From Cylindrotheca closterium (lineage: Eukaryota > Bacillariophyta > Bacillariophyceae > Bacillariales > Bacillariaceae): a stretch of 64,000 nt of DNA. Of the stretch, positions 9,610 to 18,301 are shown piece by piece; positions within the stretch are counted from its first letter, which is position 1; each line of letters opens with the position of its first letter. The stretch spans positions 310,001-374,000 of the forward strand of contig CAKOGP040001792.1 in assembly GCA_933822405.4 (NCBI GenBank), given 5' to 3'. The notes below the pieces were generated by a model. That model was not told the DNA's origin and searched no databases. It saw only the letters and a list, made by a program, of their open reading frames with translations. The position numbers and the translations under genes are program-made.

Positions 9610-11505
9610 ATGATTTCGGACTACTCCAAGAAGAAGAAGATATGGGTATGGGTTTTTGTATTCACACTTTCAATAGTATACTTCGTGCGACAACAAAGAG
9701 ATGGTGGTTTGGTGAAAAAATATTCATATCCAAAAACTTCAAGCGACAATGACTTCCATAATGAGCTGCAAAAATTGTCATCAGAGCCAATCAAGAACAA
9801 TACAACATTGAGAGAAAACGTCTTGCCGCCAATATCATCACCGTTACCGGCACCAGTCGGTAATGATACATTGAAAGACAATATCTTCCCGCCAGCATCA
9901 TTGTCGCCACAACCAATCAGTAATACTACTACATTGAAAGAAGAGAGCACCTTGCCGCCAGCATCATCACCAGATCCAATCAGCAATAATACTACTACAT
10001 TGAAAGAAGAGATCACCTTGCCGCCAGCATCATCACCGGATCCAATCAGCAATAATACTACTACATTGAAAGAAGAGAGCACCTTGCCGCCAGCATCACC
10101 ACCGGATCCAATCAGCAATAATACTACTACATTGAAAGAAGAGAGCACCTTGCCGCCAGCATCATCACCGGATCCAATCAGCAATAATAATACTACATTC
10201 AAGGAAGAAAATGCCTTGCCCGGCGACATTCCAAGAAATGAAAAATCAACCATCGCCACGGATATTACTCGAATATGGCACAACTCCCAAAGTGGGTCCG
10301 TTTGCGTTCATTTGAAAGAAGATGCGAGATGTCCACATCCTGCCTTGGTTGGCAGACTATCAGGACCAGCGCTTGCCATCTTGGATTGGAAAGAAATGCA
10401 AACAACAACAGACACACCACCAGGGACTGTTTTATGTGGCGACTACAGCAACAAATGGCTCGATGCCGGAGAATATTTTCTGGAGATTATCGTTTTGTTG
10501 TGTGAAGACTATGGAGTAGGAGCTTTTGGAAGAATCAGTGACGCGGCCTGGTTCAACACGACCGTTTCCTGTGTGGAAGATGCCATGCACAATCGAATCA
10601 CTTCCGACACGGGCAGCACTATCACGATATCCTCCCCCACGACGCCCAGTGGAAATTATCGTCTTGGACGTTGGATCCGGAAAGAAGGTATACCACTCCG
10701 GCCGTTGTTCACGCGATCTCAACCAAGAGTTTGTTTCGGACCCGACAAGGTACCGGAATATAAACAACTGTGCAACTCCTTTGCAAATCGAGATGTTTAT
10801 GTAGCTTCGAAAGGCAGGGAGATTCGTGGCTTGCCCGAGTACGAGTTTCAATGGGGAATGAACATTTCGGAATCCGGATTGATCGAGCGCTTCCGCGAAC
10901 GACTGAATGACAATTCGACCCATTTTCCAAAGATATGTGGCATTGGAGACTCGCACAGTCGTTACATGACTGGAAGATCGCTCCGTGCGCTCAACCTCGA
11001 AGGGATGATGCTGTATGTTGGGACTACATGGCCGGACCCAGATAAGATTCAAAAGAGGCTCAAGGGCAAGAAGTGCGAGAAATTGTTCGTCCAGGTAGGA
11101 CAATGGCCTGCCAGTCATTACAGCCCTGGCGGCCCGTTCTCCTTTGGTAAATATCACGAGAAGTTGAAGCTGCATGTACAAAACGTTTTGAAAACGATTG
11201 AAAATAATCCCATTGGGACGGTGTATCTGCCAACCCTTGATCAGTGTCCTCTGATGGGAAGAATCACCGCTTGCACGGATTGGAGAAGTCCGGCCACGAT
11301 GGATGGATACTCTTTGTGCAATCAGATGATCGAGCAGGAGCTCAATACTAGCAGGGTGAAATATGTCGATACCAATTTCATTATTTATACTCATTGGGAT
11401 GGCCATGGGGATTGGCAGCATCTGCAGGAGACTGTAAGATCCCGAAAGACAATCTTCATGGCAGCTATAATGTTGGGGGAATTGGATGGACTGGATCTTG
11501 ACTAA
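9610..11505 (+). CDS. NXPE/PC-esterase-like type II membrane protein (GDSH motif)
   Basis: The product is 631 aa from the ATG at 9610; the open frame extends upstream from a GTG but lacks a better start. Residues about 11-27 form a signal anchor after a Lys-rich stub, giving a type II Golgi/ER topology. A Thr/Pro/Ser-rich stalk (about residues 65-205) consists of near-identical 21-22-residue repeats. A Cys-containing beta-rich domain follows (about 215-330), reminiscent of the Ig-like module of NXPE proteins. A catalytic-like domain then has GDSHSR at 446-451 and a late D..HWDGHGDWQH segment, the Asp/His part of SGNH/PC-esterase families (TBL/PMR5, CAS1, NXPE). Polysaccharide or glycan O-acetylation or deacetylation is the inferred role. 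The substrate is unknown. Confidence 0.68.
   Translation: MISDYSKKKKIWVWVFVFTLSIVYFVRQQRDGGLVKKYSYPKTSSDNDFHNELQKLSSEPIKNNTTLRENVLPPISSPLPAPVGNDTLKDNIFPPASLSPQPISNTTTLKEESTLPPASSPDPISNNTTTLKEEITLPPASSPDPISNNTTTLKEESTLPPASPPDPISNNTTTLKEESTLPPASSPDPISNNNTTFKEENALPGDIPRNEKSTIATDITRIWHNSQSGSVCVHLKEDARCPHPALVGRLSGPALAILDWKEMQTTTDTPPGTVLCGDYSNKWLDAGEYFLEIIVLLCEDYGVGAFGRISDAAWFNTTVSCVEDAMHNRITSDTGSTITISSPTTPSGNYRLGRWIRKEGIPLRPLFTRSQPRVCFGPDKVPEYKQLCNSFANRDVYVASKGREIRGLPEYEFQWGMNISESGLIERFRERLNDNSTHFPKICGIGDSHSRYMTGRSLRALNLEGMMLYVGTTWPDPDKIQKRLKGKKCEKLFVQVGQWPASHYSPGGPFSFGKYHEKLKLHVQNVLKTIENNPIGTVYLPTLDQCPLMGRITACTDWRSPATMDGYSLCNQMIEQELNTSRVKYVDTNFIIYTHWDGHGDWQHLQETVRSRKTIFMAAIMLGELDGLDLD
9807..10220 (+). 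repeat. Coding minisatellite, 63-66 bp period
   Basis: Repeat starts marked by the word ATTGA(A/G)AG occur at 9807, 9870, 9933, 9999, 10065 and 10131, with a diverged one (ATTCAAGG) at 10197. Spacing is 63 bp twice, then 66 bp four times. The four central units differ at only a few bases, so they expanded recently. All changes keep the reading frame and add length to the Thr/Pro stalk. Confidence 0.9.
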
Positions 11506-12340
11506 TGTCTAGTAGTAGTAGAAGTATGGATGGCTTGAAGTCTGACGTTTGGTCGAGCTATGTTTCCCATAATTTTTCTCGACCACCCCCACCAACAGTA
11601 TAAAGAGCAATGTTGCAGCAAAAGCAAGTGCAACAAACATTTCCCAGCGAAACCAATATTGACATCATGGCACAATTGGTACAATCAATCGATCGATCGA
11701 TCAACACTACCTTACACATGAATCCGTTGCGGGTCACTCTTGGATGGATCCAAGCATCGATTAATTTTTCAGTTGGCTTGCTACCCAAACGGGTTTTGTG
11801 AATGCATATGTCCACCTGCTCCATTCAGTTGCATCCATTTTCAATTTGCCCCATGGGAAAGATATCCTATGTTCCATACCATGAATCTCAAAAAGGCAAA
11901 AGGACTCAACGAAAGAGGCAGCGAATGGTTTGTGCGCTTGCTGATACTTACAATTGGTTGGACGCTTGGACTCTTGACAAGCTTCCGAAATAGTACTAAT
12001 CGCAGTCCTCCAACTGGCACAACCGCTTGCTCCTGTTCTGTTGATTACACGTATTATAGTGGTTTACAATAAATACACGATAATTTCTGTCTTGCGTTTT
12101 CTAAAAAAATGACGCGCCAAGTTCAACATATAATATATTTATTAAAAAAATATAGGTATGTATACCGGTATATTTTTAAGCCGAACGAAAAGAAAAAAAG
12201 AAACACGTGGTGCGTCGTGCTTGTCCTCAAAATGCGAAATGTAGTGTACTAAAATCGTCCGTACATGGCCTCCCTCAAGCATTGATTTGTCACCTTTCCT
12301 ACCGAAGAACAAAAGAATCAAGCCCTCTTGAGATTTCACA
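11506..12340. other. Intergenic region without supported gene
   Basis: About 830 bp of AT-rich DNA. It holds a GATC tandem (about 11687-11700), T/A-rich stretches at 12100-12180 and one TACCGGTA palindrome at 12163-12170. Short ORFs here have no recognisable features. Confidence 0.4.
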
Positions 12341-12823
12341 ATGAAGAACTTCAAGGCAAGCTTCTCAAGGTGGAAGAGATTCGAGATCGTCAAAAAAAGG
12401 GACGTCCGGGTTCCCGAAAAGATGGTGGCCTATGTCATTGGTGGAATCAAGAATGGCAGCAAGTCCTCTCGAAAGAATCAAGTCAATACCATGCGACAAG
12501 TACGCAGTCAGACGAAACTGCAAAAGAAGATTAAACGAAAGGAAAAGATCAAGAATAAGCGCAACAACAAGACGAAACCCTTTTCCCATCCTGCCACGAC
12601 CTCTACCACGATGATGATGGACAGCGTTCCTGAAGTCCAATTTGTTGGTGAAAATTCTCACAAGCTAGATCGACAAAATATTTTTCGATATATTTGTTGC
12701 ATTCTAAACCGGCTGAATATTTTTTCAAACAACAAAAATGACTCCAAGAATCATCGAATGAAGGTTGACACAAATACACTAGTCCTACTCGCAGTTCCAG
12801 TTACATTAATTGCAAGCTTATAG
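12341..12823 (+). CDS. Small basic hypothetical protein
   Basis: A 160-aa ORF from an ATG at 12341. I do not recognise it. Residues 1-85 are very Lys/Arg-rich, with a KKIKRKEKIKNKR-like cluster that could act as a nuclear or nucleolar signal. The last 15 residues are hydrophobic and could be a tail anchor or chance. The upstream 160 bp is also partly open and purine-rich. It may be a real short gene convergent with the M3 peptidase gene, or an artefact. Confidence 0.3.
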   Translation: MKNFKASFSRWKRFEIVKKRDVRVPEKMVAYVIGGIKNGSKSSRKNQVNTMRQVRSQTKLQKKIKRKEKIKNKRNNKTKPFSHPATTSTTMMMDSVPEVQFVGENSHKLDRQNIFRYICCILNRLNIFSNNKNDSKNHRMKVDTNTLVLLAVPVTLIASL

Positions 12824-12872
12824 CTTATCTAACTTAGCAATCTCGCTTTTTAATTTACTATTGTAAGATCTT

Positions 12873-15198
12873 TCACACCAGTCCCTTCTTCTTGAGCATG
12901 AAACTAATGTCTGGATCGCGCCCACGGAATAGCCGGAACAACTCATCGGGAGCTTCAGTATTGCCAGCAGAATAAATGTATTTGCGAGCCTTCTCCGCGG
13001 TTTCCGGATCAAATATGTTACCCTTTTCTTCAAAGGCAGCATAGGCATCTGCATCAAGAACCTCAGCCCAGAGGTAAACGTAGTATCCTGCTGCGTACAT
13101 CTCACTTGCAAAAAGGTGCAAGAAATGTGGTGGACGATGTCTCATCACGATTCCTTGTGGCATACCAAGACGTTCTAGCTCCTTCTTTTCAAATTCAATA
13201 ATATCAAAGTCATCGTAGTTGTCGATTTGATGCATGGCCATATCAAGGAGAGCACAAATAGTGTACTCAATGGTCCCAAAACCTTGGTTGAAAGACTCGG
13301 CGGCCTTGAGTTTGTCCAAGAGATCATCGGGAACAATCTCGCCCGTTTCATAGTGACGGGCAAATTGCTTGAGCACTTGTCGTTCGGCAAACCAATGCTC
13401 CATGAGTTGGGAGGGAAGTTCTACAAAATCGGTCAAGACGTTGGTCGATGCCAAACGACCGTAGGTTGCGTCACTGAGCATACCGTGGTGAGCGTGGCCA
13501 AATTCGTGGAACATGGTTGTGGCATCTAGGAATTGGCGAACGTAGTGGACATAATGGGTCAGTAAAATTGTGTCTTGCAAGTAAATCGAGCGTAACAGTC
13601 TCTGACTCACCATCGTAGCTGAGCAAAGTGGTACCGCTAGCCTTGGCAAGATTATTGTTGTTGGAAACAATGGGAACACCTTCAATTTCATCATCTGTCG
13701 CCTTGAGGTTCCTAGTTTGGCTTCGGTATTCGCTCATCCATGCTCCACTCGACTTGAATTGACGAGAAAAGTTATCGTGCACAAAGATACTGACCAGCTT
13801 ATCGTCTGATTTGCGGCGAACTTCGTAGGCATCAACATCTGGATGATACATGCCAACGTCGGGACGAGGCTTGTACTGCAATCCAAATAGGTTTCCAGAC
13901 ACGGCAAACATTGCCTCGCGAACACTTTCCAAGGACAAGTATGGCTTGAGCAAGGATTCATCAAAGGAATACTTGGAGATTCGAACCTTTTCCGCCACAA
14001 AACGCCAATCCCACGGTTCAATACCGCCTGGCAAGTCCAAGCCAGACTCTTTGACATAGGCTTCTAGTTCTTCTCTTTCCTTGTCGGCGGAAACCTTGGC
14101 TCTTGTCCAAACATCTTCGAGAAGCTTCATGACGTTTTCGGGAGTCTTGGCCATGCGATCCACACATTGAAACTCAGCATATGACTTGTATCCGTAAAGC
14201 TGAGCCTGCTTTTGACGAAGCTTGAGCATTTCCTGTGCAATGGGTACGTTATCCCGCGATTCATCCAATTGCCCACGTTGAGTCCAAGCCTCAAACGCTT
14301 GCCAACGGAGATCTCGATTTTTGCAAAATACTAAAAAGGGTTCCACCAAAGATCGCGAAAGCGTAATGACATAGTCATCTTCACCCTTTTCACGCTCGAC
14401 GGCTGCTTGCTTGGAAGATTCAATGAGACTATCTGGGCAGTCTTCTAGATCATTCTTGGTGACCACCAGCTCGTAGGTGGACTCGTCCTTGAGAACATTT
14501 TGCATGAATTTGGTGCGCAGTTCTGCCAAGTTGGCCTTGATCTGAGATAGTTCTTCTTGAGCTTCTGGAGACAGTTCGGCACCTTGACGAACAAAGTCCA
14601 TGTGAATACGTTCTACCAATCGAATTTGTTCACTGTTCAAACCACTCTCCAATCGAGTTTGATAGACTTGATTAATCTTCTGGAACAATCCGGGCAGTGT
14701 ATACGCCTTGCTAGAATGCTTACTGAGGACAGCTGACATATCTGTTTGCACCTTTTGCAGTTCTTCCGTATTCATGGAGGAGCACATATTGGAGAAGACG
14801 CCTTGGACCTTATCGAGCAAGCCACCACTTTGGTCGTAGGCCTTAATGACAGAGTCAAAAGTAGGCTCGTCAGTAGAGTCCACAATGGCTTGCAAATCTT
14901 CCAAATGAGCGATCATAGCCTCCTTGAGAGCTGGTTCATAATCTTCTGTCTTGACTTCACCAAATGGAGGAAGATTGAAAGGCTGAGAAGACCAATCTTG
15001 AAGCAAGGGGTTGGCAGTCATGGTGCTGAACAGTTTGGTGGAAGAACAAGTCTTTGGGGCTCCTGCTGCTGTGGCTGTAGTGAGTAGATTTGCTGCTGTT
15101 GTAGCAGTTCTTCCGATGATATTGGAACGACGACTAAAGCTTGCCGACGATCTTAATGATGCAAACAAAAAGGCCATCCAACACAAGTGTCGTGACAT
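12873..15198 (-). CDS. M3-family oligopeptidase (oligopeptidase A/thimet type), 2 exons
   Basis: Exons are 15198-13611 and 13525-12873, with an 85-bp GT..AG intron. The product is 746 aa, close to the usual 680-720 plus a targeting peptide. The zinc motif HEFGH (residues 536-540) lies just after the splice junction, in the context FHEFGHAHHGML typical of M3 metallopeptidases. The N-terminal 40-60 residues are hydrophobic, then Ser/Thr/Arg-rich, suggesting a plastid or mitochondrial presequence. The enzyme would degrade short peptides, including cleaved targeting peptides, as plant TOP/OOP enzymes do. The frame is open upstream to 15504 with an alternative in-frame ATG (about 15309). I prefer 15198 because a signal-like sequence follows directly. 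Confidence 0.88.
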
Positions 15199-15504
15199 CC
15201 TTCGTTTTTGTCGTGGATCCAGTTCATTGTTCGTCGCTGATGTTCGATTGATTCGTTCGATTGATGCGTTCGTCTTTTCGACTAAGACGAGTGACTCAGA
15301 ATACTGCATCGCATCCTTGAGAATTGAAAATGGAACCAACCAAACATTTTCCACGCAGCAAAGGCTTGTTGTGATGCCATCACTTTCATGGCTATTTGAA
15401 TGCTCACAAACGGTATGACCGGTCAATCTTGGTGTGGCAATGACGATGTATAATTCTTCAATGATTTCGTGGTGCTGCTTCTGAAAAAGAGATGATTGTG
15501 ACAA

Positions 15505-15663
15505 CTGAATATCTTCGTGCGCACTTTAGTGAAGGTTGTTAGTTTCCCAAGAAGATTCGAACATGACAAAGTTATCGACAACGTCAGGTTTTGGTTGCGA
15601 TACACCGTAATGCAAGATACTTAGTCAAAACGCGTATAAAAAATTACATTATTAGATGTCGTT
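15505..15663. other. Upstream region of the M3 peptidase gene, bounded by an assembly gap
   Basis: Non-coding, AT-rich near 15630-15660. Together with about 15199-15504 it should contain the peptidase promoter. Confidence 0.35.
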
Positions 15664-15673
15664 NNNNNNNNNN
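15664..15673. other. Assembly gap (10 N)
   Basis: Ten consecutive N bases. The true gap length is not known from the sequence, so the adjacency of flanking features, including the ORF starting at 15742, is not secure. Confidence 1.
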
Positions 15674-15741
15674 CGGACAAGTCCACTGCCGCTCCTGCAG
15701 GTGCTAAACAAAATTTTGATTCAATTTGGTGTTATCCGAGC

Positions 15742-16446
15742 ATGCCGAACAAAATCTCTTTCATTGTTGCATGTCCTGTCGAGAGATGCCACGATCCAGT
15801 TGTGGTTGGCAAGGGTAGGAAGCTCTGTTCATTAAAGGGTAACGATCTACACAGCTTTGCAAGTTTGCGTCACAAAAGACTATCATCTGGTCTTGACAGA
15901 AATGGGGGCGCGGAGCAACTTTTGCCAAGGGCACCTGAGATCCTCCTTCAGAAGCTGAAACCGAAGCAGGTGGGGGTAAAGAAAAAAAAAGCTAGAGTGA
16001 GTAGAAAAGAACGGTATGCAGTACCAAGCGACGACGAGGAGCCAATGGGTACCGATACTGAAATGGAGTCGTCACCTACGCTGCTTGCACAACCGTCAAA
16101 AGCTGGTTGGCTGGACCTTGTTTTGCTGCCAAGGTTTCATACATACTGTCAAAAGATGCGCATGCACTACAAAACGTTCCATATGGGTCATAAGCTGCCA
16201 AGTGGTTGCGAGGCAGAATCCCTAACGAGGATGAGGACCAACGTCGACATGTGGAATACTAGTCATCCTGACAGACAGATTAAAATCTCTGTCTTCCAGC
16301 AAAATTACAAGGATGTTTGCTCTGAACAGCTGTTGGATGAGATGAAATACTTTGTTTTGGACGACATGCAGAAGGACAATTTGTGGCAGCGGATTATTGA
16401 AGACTACGATGAGAAAGCAAAAAAAGAAGTAGTTGATGGACACTAA
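15742..16446 (+). CDS. Hypothetical protein, possibly truncated by the gap
   Basis: A 234-aa ORF from the ATG at 15742. No family is recognised. Residues 70-95 are basic (a run of Lys/Arg, nuclear-signal-like) and the following stretch is acidic. The C-terminal half is mixed helical with Trp, His and Cys residues and no obvious membrane segment. Because it begins only 69 bp after the assembly gap, upstream exons may be missing. It could also be a transposon-derived remnant, given the unannotatable DNA downstream. Confidence 0.4.
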   Translation: MPNKISFIVACPVERCHDPVVVGKGRKLCSLKGNDLHSFASLRHKRLSSGLDRNGGAEQLLPRAPEILLQKLKPKQVGVKKKKARVSRKERYAVPSDDEEPMGTDTEMESSPTLLAQPSKAGWLDLVLLPRFHTYCQKMRMHYKTFHMGHKLPSGCEAESLTRMRTNVDMWNTSHPDRQIKISVFQQNYKDVCSEQLLDEMKYFVLDDMQKDNLWQRIIEDYDEKAKKEVVDGH

Positions 16447-16669
16447 ACATTATTGGAAGACTACAGATGAGAAAGATAATGTAGTCAATTGACACTAAAC
16501 AAAGTCTTCTGTATCCGAAGTTCCTTCACTAAGTATTAGCTTTTAGTATTAGCTTGGAAGGTTCCCGAGAAATAATCGAGAAGTGGCCGCTTGCAGTTGC
16601 GGGCCGAATATTCTATTTCTTGCGGGTTATATTGAAACGAAACCGTGTTGTCCGTGGGTTGTGTGGGGT

Positions 16670-16717
16670 GGAGGGAAAACTGGGAGGGAAAATTGGGAGG
16701 GAAAATTGGGCGGGAAA
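16670..16717 (+). repeat. 13-bp G-rich tandem repeat
   Basis: About 3.5 copies of a GAGGGAAAA(C/T)TGG unit, the last diverged. Purine-strand asymmetry is strong. Confidence 0.8.
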
Positions 16718-17562
16718 AAAAAAGGAGGCAAAAAAATGGGATTGAATTTTGGTTTTTGGAAAACTCCAACAAAGCTTGATTGGAATTCATTTTCAAAGCA
16801 ACGCTCTGTTCTTTTCCGACACTCAACTGATGGGAGACGACTATGATTGCTGTTGAAGAAGCAATGTGAACTACCGGAGACTACGATTCCTGCAAGAAAC
16901 AAAGAGGATTCCGACACGGCACATTGGAGACCTACGACTTTTGGAATGCTTCAACATGCCTATGTTCATGTTTGTAACGCATGCGTGGAAGATATAATCC
17001 ATGTGAAACACACGCAACGAAGGAAGAATCAAGTTGGGACCGCATCTACGGCCTCCTCTTCTATTGTCTTGGACAGATACTTTCGTGAAAACATCTTCTC
17101 AGCGACACAAAAGATGGGGCGAAGCTTGGACTTCTTGTAAACATGGAGACTACAATGTGACAGAAAGAGAACACCGCTGCTGTCGCGTAAAGGCTGGAGT
17201 GGAACTGGGTGTTTCGTGGGCTTTCTGGGAAATCAATTTCTTTCTGATGTGTTGACAAAGTAATGGAAAAATGCAAGACATGAGAAGGGCGAGTGCGGGG
17301 CGAGTGCGAGTTTGCATGCACCTGGTCTATAACGGCTGCACGCTCTCCATTGATTAATTTTTCAATTTCGTCTCCCAAATAATAGGGGGGCGGTCTGTCT
17401 GTTTGCCGTCTTGTAGTTTTAACAAAATTAAGTTTCCAGTACATTTTTACATACGACCCGGGGGGGGTGGGTGACGCGGAGAACGACCCTGTAAACGTGT
17501 ACCAGGTACACGCTGTATCGATTCTGAATTCCCACACACCGTACACGTGTACAGGCAGGAAC

Positions 17563-18021
17563 TCCGACCTCTTATATCTTATAATTGTTAGAAAAACCAA
17601 GTTAGCTTTGCATTCATTCAGCAAGCAAGAGAACCCCCCCCTCCCAATCTTTGACGAGAGGTCGGACTTCGCTTGGCTGCATGGACTGACTCAATTCTAT
17701 GGAGATTGTGATTGCCTTCACTTTCGAACTTCGAATGTAATCGCTCGTCGAACTCCGACCTCTTCATCACTCTTCAACCTTACACCACGGAGCTTGCTGC
17801 GAGCAAAAACATACGAAAAAACAAATGCGCCGACCTCTCTGTGCCTAGAATTCTTGTAGCCAGCTGGTACAAGGTAACTTGGCTACTAGCATCTTCTTGA
17901 AAACCTACCAACCTTCGTACTTGGAACTGCAGTCAGTTAGAGGTCAATTTTGGACTCGAGTGAGTCGATTTAGATCATGTCAAGGCGAGAAATTTCGAAA
18001 AGCGATGCGAATTCGACCTCT
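17563..18021. promoter_or_regulatory. Cluster of CGACCTCT motifs
   Basis: The 10-mer TCCGACCTCT occurs exactly at 17563-17572, 17754-17763 and, inverted, at 17657-17666. One-mismatch forms are at 17829-17838 and 18012-18021. Five sites in 460 bp, all within 750 bp upstream of the receptor-like gene start at 18302, suggest a binding site for a transcription factor. They could also be relics of a degenerate tandem duplication. Confidence 0.4.
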
Positions 18022-18301
18022 TGTTGTCAAAACGCGTCGTGAACAATAAAACATACCTGCAGTACGAATACCAACTGCGTCTGCCACTCACCGTAGCCAA
18101 CTGGCACGTCTATACTGTCATCTTCTTACAAAACTACCAGCCTTTACTGAAGTGCGCACGAATTTCTTCTTGCCTTTGCAGAACAAGATTGATTGATCGA
18201 ACACTCATTTTTCAAAAGCACCACGAAATCATTCAACAATTCAATATCATCAACATCATCATCATTGCCACATTGAGACGCCCTTGAGCATTCAATCAAC
18301 C

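Larger units (their letters stand above)
16447..18301. other. Long gene-free region upstream of the receptor gene
   Basis: About 1.85 kb with no supportable gene. It holds a G-rich 13-bp tandem repeat (16670-16717) and a 17-bp perfect odd palindrome CGTGTACC-A-GGTACACG near 17494-17510. It also has a run of G at 17460-17467, a cluster of CGACCTCT motifs (17563-18021) and a module shared with the M3 peptidase upstream region (from about 18205). It probably contains the promoter and leader of the gene starting at 18302. Confidence 0.5.

Noticed and set aside
9621..10283. 220-aa minus-strand ORF with Val/Leu-rich repeats
   Set aside because: It is the antisense of the minisatellite stalk in the NXPE-like gene; the repeats explain its length.
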